Source: Clostridiales bacterium (lineage in GTDB: Bacteria; Bacillota; Clostridia; Oscillospirales; Oscillospiraceae). From it: a stretch of 62,732 bases of DNA. The stretch lies in NCBI GenBank assembly GCA_022787565.1, contig JALFVN010000050.1, positions 1 through 62,732 on the forward strand, given 5' to 3'. The position numbers and the translations under genes were made by a program. Shown here one piece after another: positions 22,648-30,256 of the stretch. The first letter of the stretch is position 1; the number at the start of each line of letters is the position of its first letter. The notes under the pieces are model-generated. The model saw only the letters and a program-made list of their open reading frames with translations, was not told the origin of the DNA and did not search any database.

Positions 22648-23934
22648 TTATTCACAGCAGTTGAGCAGCGCGGCGGCGGCGGAGCCGGGCAAAGTGGTCT
22701 CCTGGCCTACCTTCAGCACGGCATATTTTCCAAGCTTCTCTCCCGCCTGCTCCTTCAGCAGCGCTTCCAGCACAGGCCGGTAATGGCGGCCCTTTTGCAC
22801 AAGGGAACCCTCTGCACAGACGCAGACCGGCTTTTCCGGGTTGCTGCCCTCGCCGGTCAGCAGCATAATGGCCGCCAGATTGGTGCACATGCAGCGAGCG
22901 GAGCGCTCGAACACCGCAAGGCAGAGGGTCTTGACAAATTCTCTGTCTTCAACACTTCCGCAGAAGTCCTCCAACTGCTCGCCGCTGGCCCAGGCGTCGA
23001 TCACTGCCGAGTCGATCCGGCCCAGATTTCTGGCGTTTTCCGCCGTTTTGGGGTCAAGCAGTCCCTCATCGGCGGCGGCGCGGAGCATCAGGCGGCAAAG
23101 CTCGCCCAGATAGACCCCCGCGGTCATTTTTTCAAACAGCTTCAGGCCGGGGTTATTGCTGTTCTGGTCCAAAATCAAGTCAAAATCGCCTCTGGGCAGC
23201 TCGTCATAGAGGCCGGACTCCAGATTGACGATCATTTTCGTTTCGTCGGTCAGCCCCAGCTTGGTGATGCGGGAGGCGGGCAGCAGGCAGCAGGTATTGG
23301 TTCCGGTGCCGCTGACCTGGCCGATAAAGCCGCTGTAGGCGGACAGATCCAGGGTTGCCGAACCACCCAGAAGGACGGCGGCAGTATCGTTGAGGATAAC
23401 GATCTTTTTTTTTCCCGCGCCCCGGCGCTCCAGCTCCTCCAGTAATGACGCGCCCACAAGCTTACCGGCAGAGCCCTCGATCACCACTTCCTTGTCGATA
23501 CGAATGACCCGGCCGTCGATCTCCGGGGTGATATCCGCCGAGTAGGAAAAGCAGAAGCCGATACACTCAGCCCTGTCGGTCAGGGGCATGATCCGGTCTG
23601 CTACAAAAGCGATGAATTCCTCCCAGGTGGCGGGCTTTGCGATGCCGGGCATGGAGCATTTGGACAGCTCCTCCGCCTGAAAGCCCTGCTGAGTAAAGCT
23701 CCCCAGGGCGCTGCGGAAGTTGGTGCCTCCGGCGTCGATCACAATGGCTCCGGTCCCCTTGGGGACGGCGCCGTCCATTTTCAGATATGTAGGGATCATG
23801 GGCAGGGCCCTTTTGTCCCCCGCAAGCCCTCTCTCCATGTTGTCGCGCATTGTTCCCGCACAGAGGCTCGGCTCGATGCGCTCCGGGGACATGCCGTGTC
23901 TCTCCAGAAATTCCAGTGCCGCTTTGCTGCTCAT
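22648..23934 (-). CDS. Eukaryote-type hexokinase
   Basis: 428-residue sugar kinase of the hexokinase (not ROK) family. The phosphate-1 loop is IVIDAGGTNFRSALGSF, then IGFCFSYSADITPEIDG, the ILNDTAAVLLGGSA segment with the catalytic Asp, and GTGTNTCCL. These match eukaryotic hexokinase motifs LDLGGTNFR, FSFP and NDTVGT. Such bacterial homologues are known from anaerobic Clostridia. It would phosphorylate glucose or another hexose with ATP to the 6-phosphate. The strong start is the ATG at 23934 with AGGAGAG upstream. The preferred sugar is unknown. Confidence 0.85.
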   Translation of the reverse strand: MSSKAALEFLERHGMSPERIEPSLCAGTMRDNMERGLAGDKRALPMIPTYLKMDGAVPKGTGAIVIDAGGTNFRSALGSFTQQGFQAEELSKCSMPGIAKPATWEEFIAFVADRIMPLTDRAECIGFCFSYSADITPEIDGRVIRIDKEVVIEGSAGKLVGASLLEELERRGAGKKKIVILNDTAAVLLGGSATLDLSAYSGFIGQVSGTGTNTCCLLPASRITKLGLTDETKMIVNLESGLYDELPRGDFDLILDQNSNNPGLKLFEKMTAGVYLGELCRLMLRAAADEGLLDPKTAENARNLGRIDSAVIDAWASGEQLEDFCGSVEDREFVKTLCLAVFERSARCMCTNLAAIMLLTGEGSNPEKPVCVCAEGSLVQKGRHYRPVLEALLKEQAGEKLGKYAVLKVGQETTLPGSAAAALLNCCE

Positions 23935-23991
23935 TTTTTCTCTCCTGTTCTTATTTTATCCGTATGTTGTGTGCTGACCTCCCGCCGCTCC

Positions 23992-24083
23992 TGTCATTCT
24001 GAGGAGCCTATGCGACGAAGAATCCCGTAAACAGAACAACCTGCGTCAGCTTACGGGATCCATCGCTTACGCTCAGGATGACA
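23992..24083. repeat. R1 dispersed repeat, full copy
   Basis: TGTCATTCTGAGGAGC and GCTCAGGATGACA ends with inner AATCCCGTAA / TTACGGGAT. It occupies most of the ~260-base gap upstream of the hexokinase gene. Confidence 0.85.
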
Positions 24084-24150
24084 CTGATTTTTGAAGGGTT
24101 CCTTCATGCACACCTTTCTACAATTGCCGGTAGTGATCCGCTTTATACAG

Positions 24151-24187
24151 CGAAAAAAGGGCTGCCGAAACGGCAGCCCTTTTTGCG
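24151..24187. terminator. Terminator of the SPFH/NfeD operon
   Basis: AAAAAGGGCTGCCG, loop AAA, CGGCAGCCCTTTTT. It lies 12 bases past the stop of the minus-strand SPFH gene. Confidence 0.9.
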
Positions 24188-24198
24188 TCCGATAAAAA

Positions 24199-25107
24199 TT
24201 ACTCTGCCTCTTTTGTCACGTCGTTTTTGACTGTGCTGAGAACGCCCTCCGCCAGACCGGCAAGGCCCTGGATCTCACTGGGAATAATGATCTTGGTGGC
24301 GCGGCCGTTGGCGGCAGCGGCAAAGGCCTCCAGCGCCTTGATCTTGATGACAGCCTCGGTGGGGCAGGACTCGTTGATGCGGCGGATACCTTCTGCGGTA
24401 GCGGTCTGCACCTTCAGGATAGCCTCGGCTTCACCTTCGGCCTCCAGGATCTGCTGCTGCTTCTTTGCGTCGGCGCGGAGAATGGCGGATTCTTTCTCAC
24501 CCTCGGCCTCCAGAATGGCGGCCCGCTTCTCGCCCTCGGCGCGCAGGATGGCTTCGCGGCGTTCACGCTCTGCCTTCATCTGCTTCTCCATGGCGTTCTG
24601 GATCTCCTTGGGCGGCAGGATATTCTTCAGCTCCACGCGGTTGACCTTGATGCCCCAGGGGTCGGTGGCCTCGTCCAGAATGGCGCGCATTTTGGTGTTG
24701 ATGATGTCGCGGCTGGTCAGGCACTGGTCCAGCTCCAGATCGCCGATGATATTACGCAGGGTGGTAGCTGCCAGATTCTCGATGGCGACCATAGGATGCT
24801 CGATGCCGTAGGTGTACATCTTGGGGTCGGTGATCTGGAAATAGACCACCGTATCGATCTGCATGGTGACGTTATCCTTGGTGATCACGGGCTGGGGCGG
24901 GAAGTCCGCCACCTGCTCCTTCAGGGAGACGATCTTGGCCACTTTCTCGATAAAAGGCATCTTGATGTGGAAGCCCACATTCCAGGTTTCCTTATATGCG
25001 CCCAGGCGCTCGATAACATAGGCTTTTGCCTGCTGCACGATTCGGATGCTTCTGATGAGGATGATGACGACCAGAAGGATCAGCGCGATAATAACATAGG
25101 GACCCAT
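24199..25107 (-). CDS. SPFH/band-7 protein (stomatin/QmcA-like)
   Basis: 302-residue membrane-anchored SPFH protein. One N-terminal helix (YVIIALILLVVIILIRSI) precedes the band-7 domain (QQAKAYVIERLGAYKETW, then YFQITDPKMYTYGIEHP). Residues ~185-240 form a long charged coiled coil of repeated AEGEK blocks, typical of stomatin-like oligomers. Such proteins scaffold membrane microdomains and regulate membrane proteases. The NfeD-family gene is directly upstream (33 bases), the standard pairing. Termination is by the hairpin at 24151-24187. Confidence 0.92.
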   Translation of the reverse strand: MGPYVIIALILLVVIILIRSIRIVQQAKAYVIERLGAYKETWNVGFHIKMPFIEKVAKIVSLKEQVADFPPQPVITKDNVTMQIDTVVYFQITDPKMYTYGIEHPMVAIENLAATTLRNIIGDLELDQCLTSRDIINTKMRAILDEATDPWGIKVNRVELKNILPPKEIQNAMEKQMKAERERREAILRAEGEKRAAILEAEGEKESAILRADAKKQQQILEAEGEAEAILKVQTATAEGIRRINESCPTEAVIKIKALEAFAAAANGRATKIIIPSEIQGLAGLAEGVLSTVKNDVTKEAE

Positions 25108-25140
25108 AAATTCTTTCCTCCTAAATTGTATTCAAATAAT

Positions 25141-25575
25141 TTAACCGATGGGTTTTACAATAAGCTTAACGCCTTCAATACGGACGACCACAGCCCGGGC
25201 GCCCTCCTGGGCCTTTGTCTCGTCGCTTTCGGTGCGGGCAGTCCACACCTTGCCGTCCACGGAAACAGCACCGGTGCCCAGGACATTGTCAATGCTCTCC
25301 CGGACCACACATTCCTTGCCGATCATCATGTCGGCATTGGTGGGCTGTGTTCTTGCGTTGATATATTTTTTTGCCAGGGGCCGCGTAAGGGCCAGGGCGG
25401 CAATAGAGACCGCAAGAAACCACACGATCTGGAGCCAGAGCGGGGCGTGCAGCAGCGCGGAGACAAGCGCCGCCAGTGCGCCAAGGGCAAACCAGATGGA
25501 AATCAGCCCCGGGACCAGTCCCTCTACCACCAGAAGAACGATCATGGCGATAAGCCATACAACAGTCATATCCAT
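25141..25575 (-). CDS. NfeD-family membrane protein
   Basis: 144-residue protein with hydrophobic N-terminal helices (VVWLIAMIVLLVVEGLVPGL, IWFALGALAALVSALL, IVWFLAVSIAALAL) and a C-terminal OB-fold (residues ~80-144) with GKECVVRESIDNVLGTGAVS and KVWTARTE. This is the short NfeD form lacking the protease domain. NfeD proteins act with SPFH proteins encoded next to them, as here. The likely role is organisation of membrane domains. A CDS on the opposite strand in the same region is a shadow. Confidence 0.9.
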   Translation of the reverse strand: MDMTVVWLIAMIVLLVVEGLVPGLISIWFALGALAALVSALLHAPLWLQIVWFLAVSIAALALTRPLAKKYINARTQPTNADMMIGKECVVRESIDNVLGTGAVSVDGKVWTARTESDETKAQEGARAVVVRIEGVKLIVKPIG

Positions 25576-25755
25576 ATTCCAATATCTCCTTTCCGCCGCC
25601 GGACTGTACGGCTCTTCCTTGCTGATTCTATTATATCCTGTCCCTCTGTTTTCCGCAAGAGAAGATTGCGGAGCAATTATTAAATTTTGCGTAAACTTCG
25701 CATTTCCCCCTTTACTTTTTTAATTTAATGGGTTAACATAGGGGCAATTCAAAGC

Positions 25756-25768
25756 GTACAAATTGTAC
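25756..25768. promoter_or_regulatory. Perfect palindrome before the YerC-family gene
   Basis: GTACAA, A, TTGTAC: 6-base perfect arms, 20 bases before the start codon of a TrpR-like DNA-binding protein. It may be an autoregulatory operator (inference). Confidence 0.45.
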
Positions 25769-25787
25769 ATTTCAATTGGAGGAAAAA

Positions 25788-26084
25788 ATGAATAAACTGC
25801 CGAAAAAGCCCCGCAACGAAAAGATGTACCAGGCGATTCTCTCCCTGCAGAATGTGGATGAGTGTATGCGTTTTTTTGACGATCTTTGCACCGTTACGGA
25901 GCTTATGGCCATGGAGCAGCGCTTTCAGGTGGCCATGTGCCTGAACCAGGGCATGATCTATAACGACATTCTTGCAGAGACCGGCGCATCAAGCGCCACC
26001 ATCAGCCGTGTCAACCGCTCTCTCCAGTATGGAAGCGACGGCTATGCCATTGTATTCGACCGGATGAAGGAGCAGGAGCAATGA
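25788..26084 (+). CDS. TrpR-like YerC/YecD family regulator
   Basis: 98-residue DNA-binding protein of the TrpR/YerC family. It shows MYQAILSLQNVDECMRFFDD, LCTVTELMAMEQRFQVAMCL and a helix-turn-helix NDILAETGASSATISRVNRS. No Trp-binding role is established for YerC. The ATG at 25788 follows TTGGAGG with 5 bases; a TTG four codons earlier is less likely. Its stop overlaps the methyltransferase start (ATGA). The 13-base palindrome upstream may be its own operator. Targets are unknown. Confidence 0.9.
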   Translation: MNKLPKKPRNEKMYQAILSLQNVDECMRFFDDLCTVTELMAMEQRFQVAMCLNQGMIYNDILAETGASSATISRVNRSLQYGSDGYAIVFDRMKEQEQ

Positions 26085-26806
26085 GCTGTTACGGCCCCCT
26101 GGCTTCCTGGTACGATCAGCTCACGGGGGATGTGCCCTACGAACAGTTTGCCAACTTTTATGAGGCGGAGTTTGCCCGCGCAGGCGGGGAATTCCGCCTT
26201 CTCCTTGACCTGTGCTGCGGCACCGGCACCCTGACCTGGCTCATGGCCGGGCGGGGTTATGAGCTGATCGGGGCGGACGCCTCCGTGGACATGCTGATGC
26301 AGGCCCGGGAAAAGGATCTGGCGGTAAAAACCCCTCCCCTGTTTCTTCTTCAGGACGCGGCGGAGCTGGATCTTTTCGGTACGGTGGATGCGGCCTATTG
26401 TTCCCTTGACGGCATGAACTATATTCCGCCGCAGGACCTGCCGGAGGTATTTCACCGGCTTCATCTTTTTGTCCGGCCCGGCGGTCTGCTGATTTTCGAT
26501 ATCCGCACGCCGGAGTGGCTGCACGCGCTGGATGGAGAGGTCTTCGTGGACGAAAGCGAGGACATGCTCTGCCTTTGGCGGGCAGATTTTGACGGGGATC
26601 TGAACGCCGTGATCTACGGCATGGATATTTTCTCCCGTGTCGGTGAGCTTTGGGACCGGAGCGGCGAGGAACATATTGAGTATGCCCATTCGCCTGAGAC
26701 AATATCGAAGCTGCTTTCAGACAGCGGCTTTGTCAACATACGGCTTCGCCGCGACGGCCCTCAGGGCGGCAGCGGCAGGCTGTTTATCTGCGCTGAGCGC
26801 AAGTAA
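26081..26806 (+). CDS. Class I SAM-dependent methyltransferase
   Basis: 241-residue methyltransferase. Motif I is LLLDLCCGTGTLTWLMAGRG, followed by ELIGADASVDML (motif II-like) and DAAYCSLDGMNYI. It begins SCYGPLASWYDQLTGDVPYE, a pattern common in small-molecule methyltransferases of Firmicutes. No target-specific motif was recognised. It overlaps yerC by 4 bases and is followed 12 bases later by hslO, so all three form one operon. Confidence 0.85.
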   Translation: MSCYGPLASWYDQLTGDVPYEQFANFYEAEFARAGGEFRLLLDLCCGTGTLTWLMAGRGYELIGADASVDMLMQAREKDLAVKTPPLFLLQDAAELDLFGTVDAAYCSLDGMNYIPPQDLPEVFHRLHLFVRPGGLLIFDIRTPEWLHALDGEVFVDESEDMLCLWRADFDGDLNAVIYGMDIFSRVGELWDRSGEEHIEYAHSPETISKLLSDSGFVNIRLRRDGPQGGSGRLFICAERK

Positions 26807-26818
26807 GGAAGGACAACA

Positions 26819-27700
26819 ATGGATAGAATTATCAGAGCCACAGCCGGAGACGGCTTTATCAAAATGGCCGCAATAGACGCCAGGAACACCGTTCAGCGGG
26901 CAAGGGACATCCACAACTGCACCCCCACTGCTTCGGCAGCCCTGGGCCGTACTCTTTGCGCCGCTTCCCTCATGGGCGACATGATGAAAGAGGAAAACGC
27001 CTCGCTGACCATCCGCGTAAGCGGCGGCGGCCCCATCGGCAGCGTTATTGCCGTGTCGGATTCGGGCGGCAATGTCCGCGGCTGCGTGGGTGACCCCTCC
27101 GTTGATCTGCCCCTCAGGTCCGACGGAAAGCTGGACGTGGGCGGCGCTGTGGGCCGGGACGGCATGTTCACCGTCAGCCGGGACATCGGCCTGAAAGAGC
27201 CCTATATAGGCTCCACAGAGCTTGTCAGCGGCGAGATCGCCGAAGACCTGACCGCCTATCTGTTGGAGAGCGAGCAGGTGCCCTCCGCCTGCGCCCTGGG
27301 CGTTCTGGTGGATACCGACCGCTCCATCAAAGCCGCCGGCGGCTTCATCGTCCAGCTTATGCCCGGCGCCCCCGAGGATATGATCGCAAAGCTGGAGGAC
27401 AACATTTTTATGATGGATCAGCTCACCACCGTCTTGAGCGAGGACGGCGTAGAGGCCCTCTTTGACCAGGTATTAAAGGGCTTTGAGCATCATCTTGTGG
27501 GTGAGAAGGAAATCGAATACCGCTGCTACTGCGATGAAGGCCGGGTGCGGGAGGCTATTTCCTGCATTGATCCCGCTGAGCTTCGGGAAATGATCGCCGA
27601 GGGGCAGGATATCCGGGTACACTGCCAGTTCTGTGACAAGGTCTATACCTTTACACCGCAGGATCTGAAGGGCGTCCTGGCGGCCCGTGAAGAAAAATAA
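26819..27700 (+). CDS. hslO: 33 kDa redox-regulated chaperone Hsp33
   Basis: 293-residue Hsp33, a holdase activated by oxidation. It has the N-terminal RIIRATAGDGFIKMAAIDAR, the GPIGSVIAVSDSGGNVRG loop, and the C-terminal redox zinc centre with CYC and CQFC (CYCDEGRV ... CQFCDKVYTF), i.e. CXC and CXXC four-Cys pattern. Length is standard. Last gene of the yerC operon; the tRNA cluster follows about 70 bases later with its own promoter. In an anaerobe it would protect against oxygen stress. Confidence 0.95.
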   Translation: MDRIIRATAGDGFIKMAAIDARNTVQRARDIHNCTPTASAALGRTLCAASLMGDMMKEENASLTIRVSGGGPIGSVIAVSDSGGNVRGCVGDPSVDLPLRSDGKLDVGGAVGRDGMFTVSRDIGLKEPYIGSTELVSGEIAEDLTAYLLESEQVPSACALGVLVDTDRSIKAAGGFIVQLMPGAPEDMIAKLEDNIFMMDQLTTVLSEDGVEALFDQVLKGFEHHLVGEKEIEYRCYCDEGRVREAISCIDPAELREMIAEGQDIRVHCQFCDKVYTFTPQDLKGVLAAREEK

Positions 27701-27722
27701 TCGGAAAATTTGAAATAAGATA

Positions 27723-27751
27723 TTGACAAATCCGCATTCTTTTGGTATATT
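27723..27751 (+). promoter_or_regulatory. Promoter of the tRNA cluster
   Basis: TTGACA (27723-27728) and TATATT (27746-27751) are exactly 17 bases apart, 18 bases before tRNA-Val. Very near consensus, as expected of a strong stable-RNA promoter. Confidence 0.85.
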
Positions 27752-27768
27752 AACGGAGCTGTCGAGTC

Positions 27769-27845
27769 GGGAGCATAGCTCAGCTGGTTAGAGCACCTGC
27801 CTTACAAGCAGGGGGTCACTGGTTCGAGTCCAGTTGTTCCCACCA
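27769..27845 (+). tRNA. tRNA-Val (anticodon TAC)
   Basis: 77 nt with encoded CCA. Acceptor GGGAGCA pairs with TGTTCCC, D-arm AGCTCAGCTGGTTAGAGC, anticodon stem CCTGC / GCAGG with loop CTTACAA (anticodon TAC at 27803-27805), and TTCGAGTC T-arm. First of four tandem tRNAs. Confidence 0.95.
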
Positions 27846-27861
27846 CTTCTTATTTCAATAT

Positions 27862-27937
<76 letters not shown>

Positions 27938-27964
27938 CCCCACCGCTTTTGCGGTGGGGCCTAT

Positions 27965-28040
27965 GCGGGCATAGCTCATCCGGTAGAGCGCCACCTTGCC
28001 AAGGTGGAGGTAGCGAGTTCGAGCCTCGTTGCCCGCTCCA
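27965..28040 (+). tRNA. tRNA-Gly (anticodon GCC)
   Basis: 76 nt with encoded CCA. Acceptor GCGGGCA pairs with TGCCCGC, anticodon stem CCACC / GGTGG with loop TTGCCAA (GCC), T-loop GTTCGAGCC. Discriminator base is T. Confidence 0.95.
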
Positions 28041-28096
28041 TCAAAAAATTCAGTCGCGGGTGTTTTGATTTGCGCCCGCAACTGTTTTATATGCCC

Positions 28097-28171
28097 GGCG
28101 CCATAGCCAAGTGGTAAGGCAGCGGACTGCAAATCCGCGACTCCCCGGTTCAAGTCCGGGTGGCGCCTCCA
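28097..28171 (+). tRNA. tRNA-Cys (anticodon GCA)
   Basis: 75 nt with encoded CCA. Acceptor GGCGCCA pairs with TGGCGCC, anticodon stem GCGGA / TCCGC with loop CTGCAAA (GCA), T-arm CCCGGTTCAAGTCCGGG. The last 23 bases recur exactly at 28279-28301, suggesting past integration of a mobile element at this tRNA. Confidence 0.95.
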
Positions 28172-28206
28172 GCAAAAAAACCAGCCCGTAGGGCTGGTTT
28201 TTTGCT
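28171..28206 (+). terminator. Terminator of the tRNA cluster
   Basis: AGCAAAAAAACCAGCCC, loop GTA, GGGCTGGTTTTTTGCT: long stem with U-run starting at the CCA of tRNA-Cys. Confidence 0.9.
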
Positions 28207-28278
28207 GGAGATGATACTCCCAACCGTGAACCGGCCCCGGCGACGGACGCGCTCTGCGCGTCCTAGTGCCCGAAGGGC

Positions 28279-28301
28279 TTCAAGTCCGGGTGGCGCCTCC
28301 A
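28279..28301 (+). repeat. Duplicate of the tRNA-Cys 3' end (candidate attR)
   Basis: TTCAAGTCCGGGTGGCGCCT plus CCA: 23 bases identical to 28149-28171, the T-arm and acceptor 3' half of tRNA-Cys. This is the usual scar of site-specific integration at a tRNA. Only ~110 bases lie between the copies, so the element itself is gone or reduced. Confidence 0.75.
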
Positions 28302-28338
28302 AAAATCGGCAATCTTCGACAGAAGATTGCCGATTTTT
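28301..28338. terminator. Perfect 17-bp stem, likely terminator
   Basis: AAAAATCGGCAATCTTC, loop GACA, GAAGATTGCCGATTTTT. Works in both directions. It begins at the last base of the duplicated tRNA end, so it may come from the lost element. Confidence 0.7.
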
Positions 28339-28339
28339 A

Positions 28340-28408
28340 CTTTTTACTTCTTCACTATTCACTTTTCACTAAATTCAAGGGCCGATTTTGGGGAAGTAAG
28401 AAGTAATA
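28340..28408. repeat. R4-type repeat, degenerate copy
   Basis: ACTTCTTCACTATTCACTTT and GGGGAAGTAAGAAGTAAT flank a short spacer, related to the repeats at 5996-6106 and 41885-41958. Confidence 0.5.
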
Positions 28409-28655
28409 TACAAGGCGTCGACAAAGTTCGACGCCTTGAAAACTTACGGGAAATGGCGGATGACTATATCCATCAGACCCTGAAAATATGCCGGGAAGAG
28501 CTGGCCGCACTGCAAAAGGGCGGCGGGTACATGGACGAGCTTGGCTTTGCCTGGAAACGATAAGGTAAAATTGATGCAAAGCTTTTTCCCCTGTCTTTCC
28601 ATTCCGCCTGATTTGTGCTATAATCTCTTCAACTACTTCAGAGGAGAAAACAGAG

Positions 28656-29669
28656 ATGAAAAAAGCATTAAGAGTGATCGCTTTGGTGCTGGCCGGCCTT
28701 TTCATGGTCTATGCCATTCTGGTCACACAACCCAGAAAGAGCAATTATTCCCTGGATAATCCCATGCGCAAGCAGGGGGAGCTTCCCCTGCTCATCGCCC
28801 ACGGCGGCGGCAACGGGGAGTTTCCGGACAACACCCTGGAGGCCTTTTACAATGCCTACAGCGTGGATGAAAACGTGATGATGGAGACGGATGTGAGCAT
28901 TACCCGCGACGGCGTGCTCATTCTCTCCCATGACACCACGCTGGACCGCAAGACCAACGTGACCGGCGAGATTGCCGACTGGGATTACAGCGAGCTGATT
29001 GCCCAAAAGGTGGACTTCGGCTATACCAACCCCACCGAGGACGGCGTTCTCAGCGGGGAACGGAAGCATTTCACCGATGAAAACGGCGTGGAGAAGTACC
29101 CCACCGACGTGGACTACCCTGAGGGTGTGGAGCCGCGGGATCCGGAGGTCTTTTTAGCCACCACCCTGGAGGATCTGCTGGTGGCCTTCCCCAACAACCG
29201 CATCAACGTGGAGATCAAGCAGTCCGGCGAGCTGGGTTTCCGGGCTCTGGCGGAGGCGGTAAGGCTTGTGGAGCAGTACGACGCCTTTGACCGGGTGGTG
29301 TTTGCCAGCTTCCATGAGGAGATCTATGACGAGTATCAGCGTCTGCAGGCTGCGGGAGAAGTGCCGGAAGAGTTCATGTACTCCCCCGCCTATGACGCCG
29401 CCACTGAATTCTTTGTGCTGCAGCTGCTGAAGCTGGATGTGTTTTTCGGCGACGAGCTGTGCGTTTTCCAGTTTCCCATGGAGGAGAAGGGCTTTAACCT
29501 GGCCACGGAGAGCTTCACCAGCGCCGCCCATAAGCACAATCTGGCCGTCCACTACTGGACCATCAACGACCCGGAAGAGATGAAGCTGCTCATCGAGATC
29601 GGCGCCGACGGCATCATGACCGACTACCCCCACCGGCTAAAAGAGGTGTACAACAGCTTCGGAGGTTGA
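28656..29669 (+). CDS. Glycerophosphodiester phosphodiesterase, membrane-anchored
   Basis: 337-residue GDPD-family hydrolase that releases glycerol-3-phosphate from glycerophosphodiesters. Residues ~5-25 are a hydrophobic signal/anchor (VIALVLAGLFMVYAILV) with no lipobox. The catalytic part shows LLIAHGGGNGEFPDNTLEAF, METDVSITRDGVLILSHD and NVEIKQSG, with GADGIMTDYPHRL at the end. The typical first His and Glu-Asp metal ligands are present. The ribosome site is AGAGGAG. It probably acts outside the membrane on lipid or teichoic-acid-type breakdown products (inference). It stands alone and is followed by repeats. Confidence 0.92.
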   Translation: MKKALRVIALVLAGLFMVYAILVTQPRKSNYSLDNPMRKQGELPLLIAHGGGNGEFPDNTLEAFYNAYSVDENVMMETDVSITRDGVLILSHDTTLDRKTNVTGEIADWDYSELIAQKVDFGYTNPTEDGVLSGERKHFTDENGVEKYPTDVDYPEGVEPRDPEVFLATTLEDLLVAFPNNRINVEIKQSGELGFRALAEAVRLVEQYDAFDRVVFASFHEEIYDEYQRLQAAGEVPEEFMYSPAYDAATEFFVLQLLKLDVFFGDELCVFQFPMEEKGFNLATESFTSAAHKHNLAVHYWTINDPEEMKLLIEIGADGIMTDYPHRLKEVYNSFGG

Positions 29670-29681
29670 AACTACATAATA

Positions 29682-29876
29682 AGGACAGACTCATGGAGAA
29701 AGGGCATGCAAGATAGGGAGGCCACCCGAAAAAGAGAGATCTTTCTGTCAGGCGAGGCGAAAAGCGCAGAAATACCGGAGTTGTATTTCGAGCATTTTCA
29801 ACGAAGCTTGACGGGAAAATATCCTTTTTCAGGCTGACGGATCCCTACCTTGCATGCCCTGCATGGGTCTGTCTTT
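29682..29876. repeat. Long imperfect inverted repeat (family R5)
   Basis: GACAGACTCATGGAGAAAGG and CATGCAAGATAGGGAG at the left are mirrored by CTACCTTGCATGCCCTGCAT and GGGTCTGTC at the right. In the centre CGAAAAGCGCAGAAATAC pairs imperfectly with GTATTTCGAGCATTTTC. The full ~195 bases could form one long hairpin. The left part recurs inverted at 1-140. Confidence 0.75.
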
Positions 29877-29887
29877 TTCAAGCCTTC

Positions 29888-29978
29888 TGTCATTCTGAGG
29901 AGCGTATGCGGCGAAGAATCCCGTGAACAGAACAACCAGTGTAACCATACGGGATCCTTCGCTGACGCTCAGGATAAC
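29888..29978. repeat. R1 dispersed repeat
   Basis: TGTCATTCTGAGGAGCG start, CCCGTGAACAGAACAACC centre, GCTCAGGATAAC end (one base different from the usual GATGAC). Directly follows the R5 element. Confidence 0.85.
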
Positions 29979-30122
29979 GACGGCGATCTTTCCGCTCAGT
30001 GGGACTTGCCCGATTCCGTTCCTTCTGAACTGGTCGGAAAAGTTGCTATGGAAATCATTCTCCGTATGTTCAAGATTATCGACGACGCATATCCTGAGGT
30101 CATGAAAGCGGTCTGGGCATAA
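29979..30122 (+). pseudogene. Possible 3' remnant of a gene
   Basis: A frame with normal codon use (WDLPDSVPSELVGKVAMEII, then LRMFKIIDDAYPEVMKAVWA) ends at 30122, but its upstream part is R1 repeat DNA with no start site. I infer that repeat insertion cut a gene. Family not recognised. Confidence 0.3.
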
Positions 30123-30256
30123 TACACTGCTGTGTATTGCGTCAGGTGTGTTCGCTGCGCTTTTTTCCACATTGAGCATACAAACTTAACCGATTGCGAT
30201 CCGCGGCTGTATAAGGAAGAATCCTTGTGCAGCCGCGGATTTTTTTCGGACAATTC

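Larger units (their letters stand above)
28172..28655. other. Region after the tRNAs: att-like repeat, hairpins, repeat R4 and a doubtful gene remnant
   Basis: Contains the tRNA terminator, the duplicated tRNA-Cys 3' end (28279-28301), a perfect 17-bp terminator-type hairpin (28301-28338), an R4-type repeat (about 28340-28408), and a 36-codon frame at 28453-28563 (MADDYIHQTLKICREELAAL) with no ribosome site that could be a gene remnant. No complete gene. Confidence 0.6.
29670..30256. other. Repeat-filled intergenic region
   Basis: Holds the R5 inverted repeat (29682-29876), an R1 copy (29888-29978) and, at about 29979-30122, an in-frame tail (ELVGKVAMEIILRMFKIIDD) that looks like the 3' end of a lost gene. 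A small hairpin near 30190-30245 (ATCCGCGGCTG / CAGCCGCGGAT) is a likely terminator for the YitT gene. No complete gene. Confidence 0.6.

Noticed and set aside
28249-28301. A fifth tRNA at the duplicated tRNA-Cys end
   Set aside because: Only the T-arm and acceptor 3' half are present; no D-arm or anticodon arm can be drawn upstream.
28160-28372. Open frames across the tRNA-Cys end and duplicate on both strands
   Set aside because: They read through tRNA, terminator and repeat DNA and translate to Arg/Pro-rich sequence.
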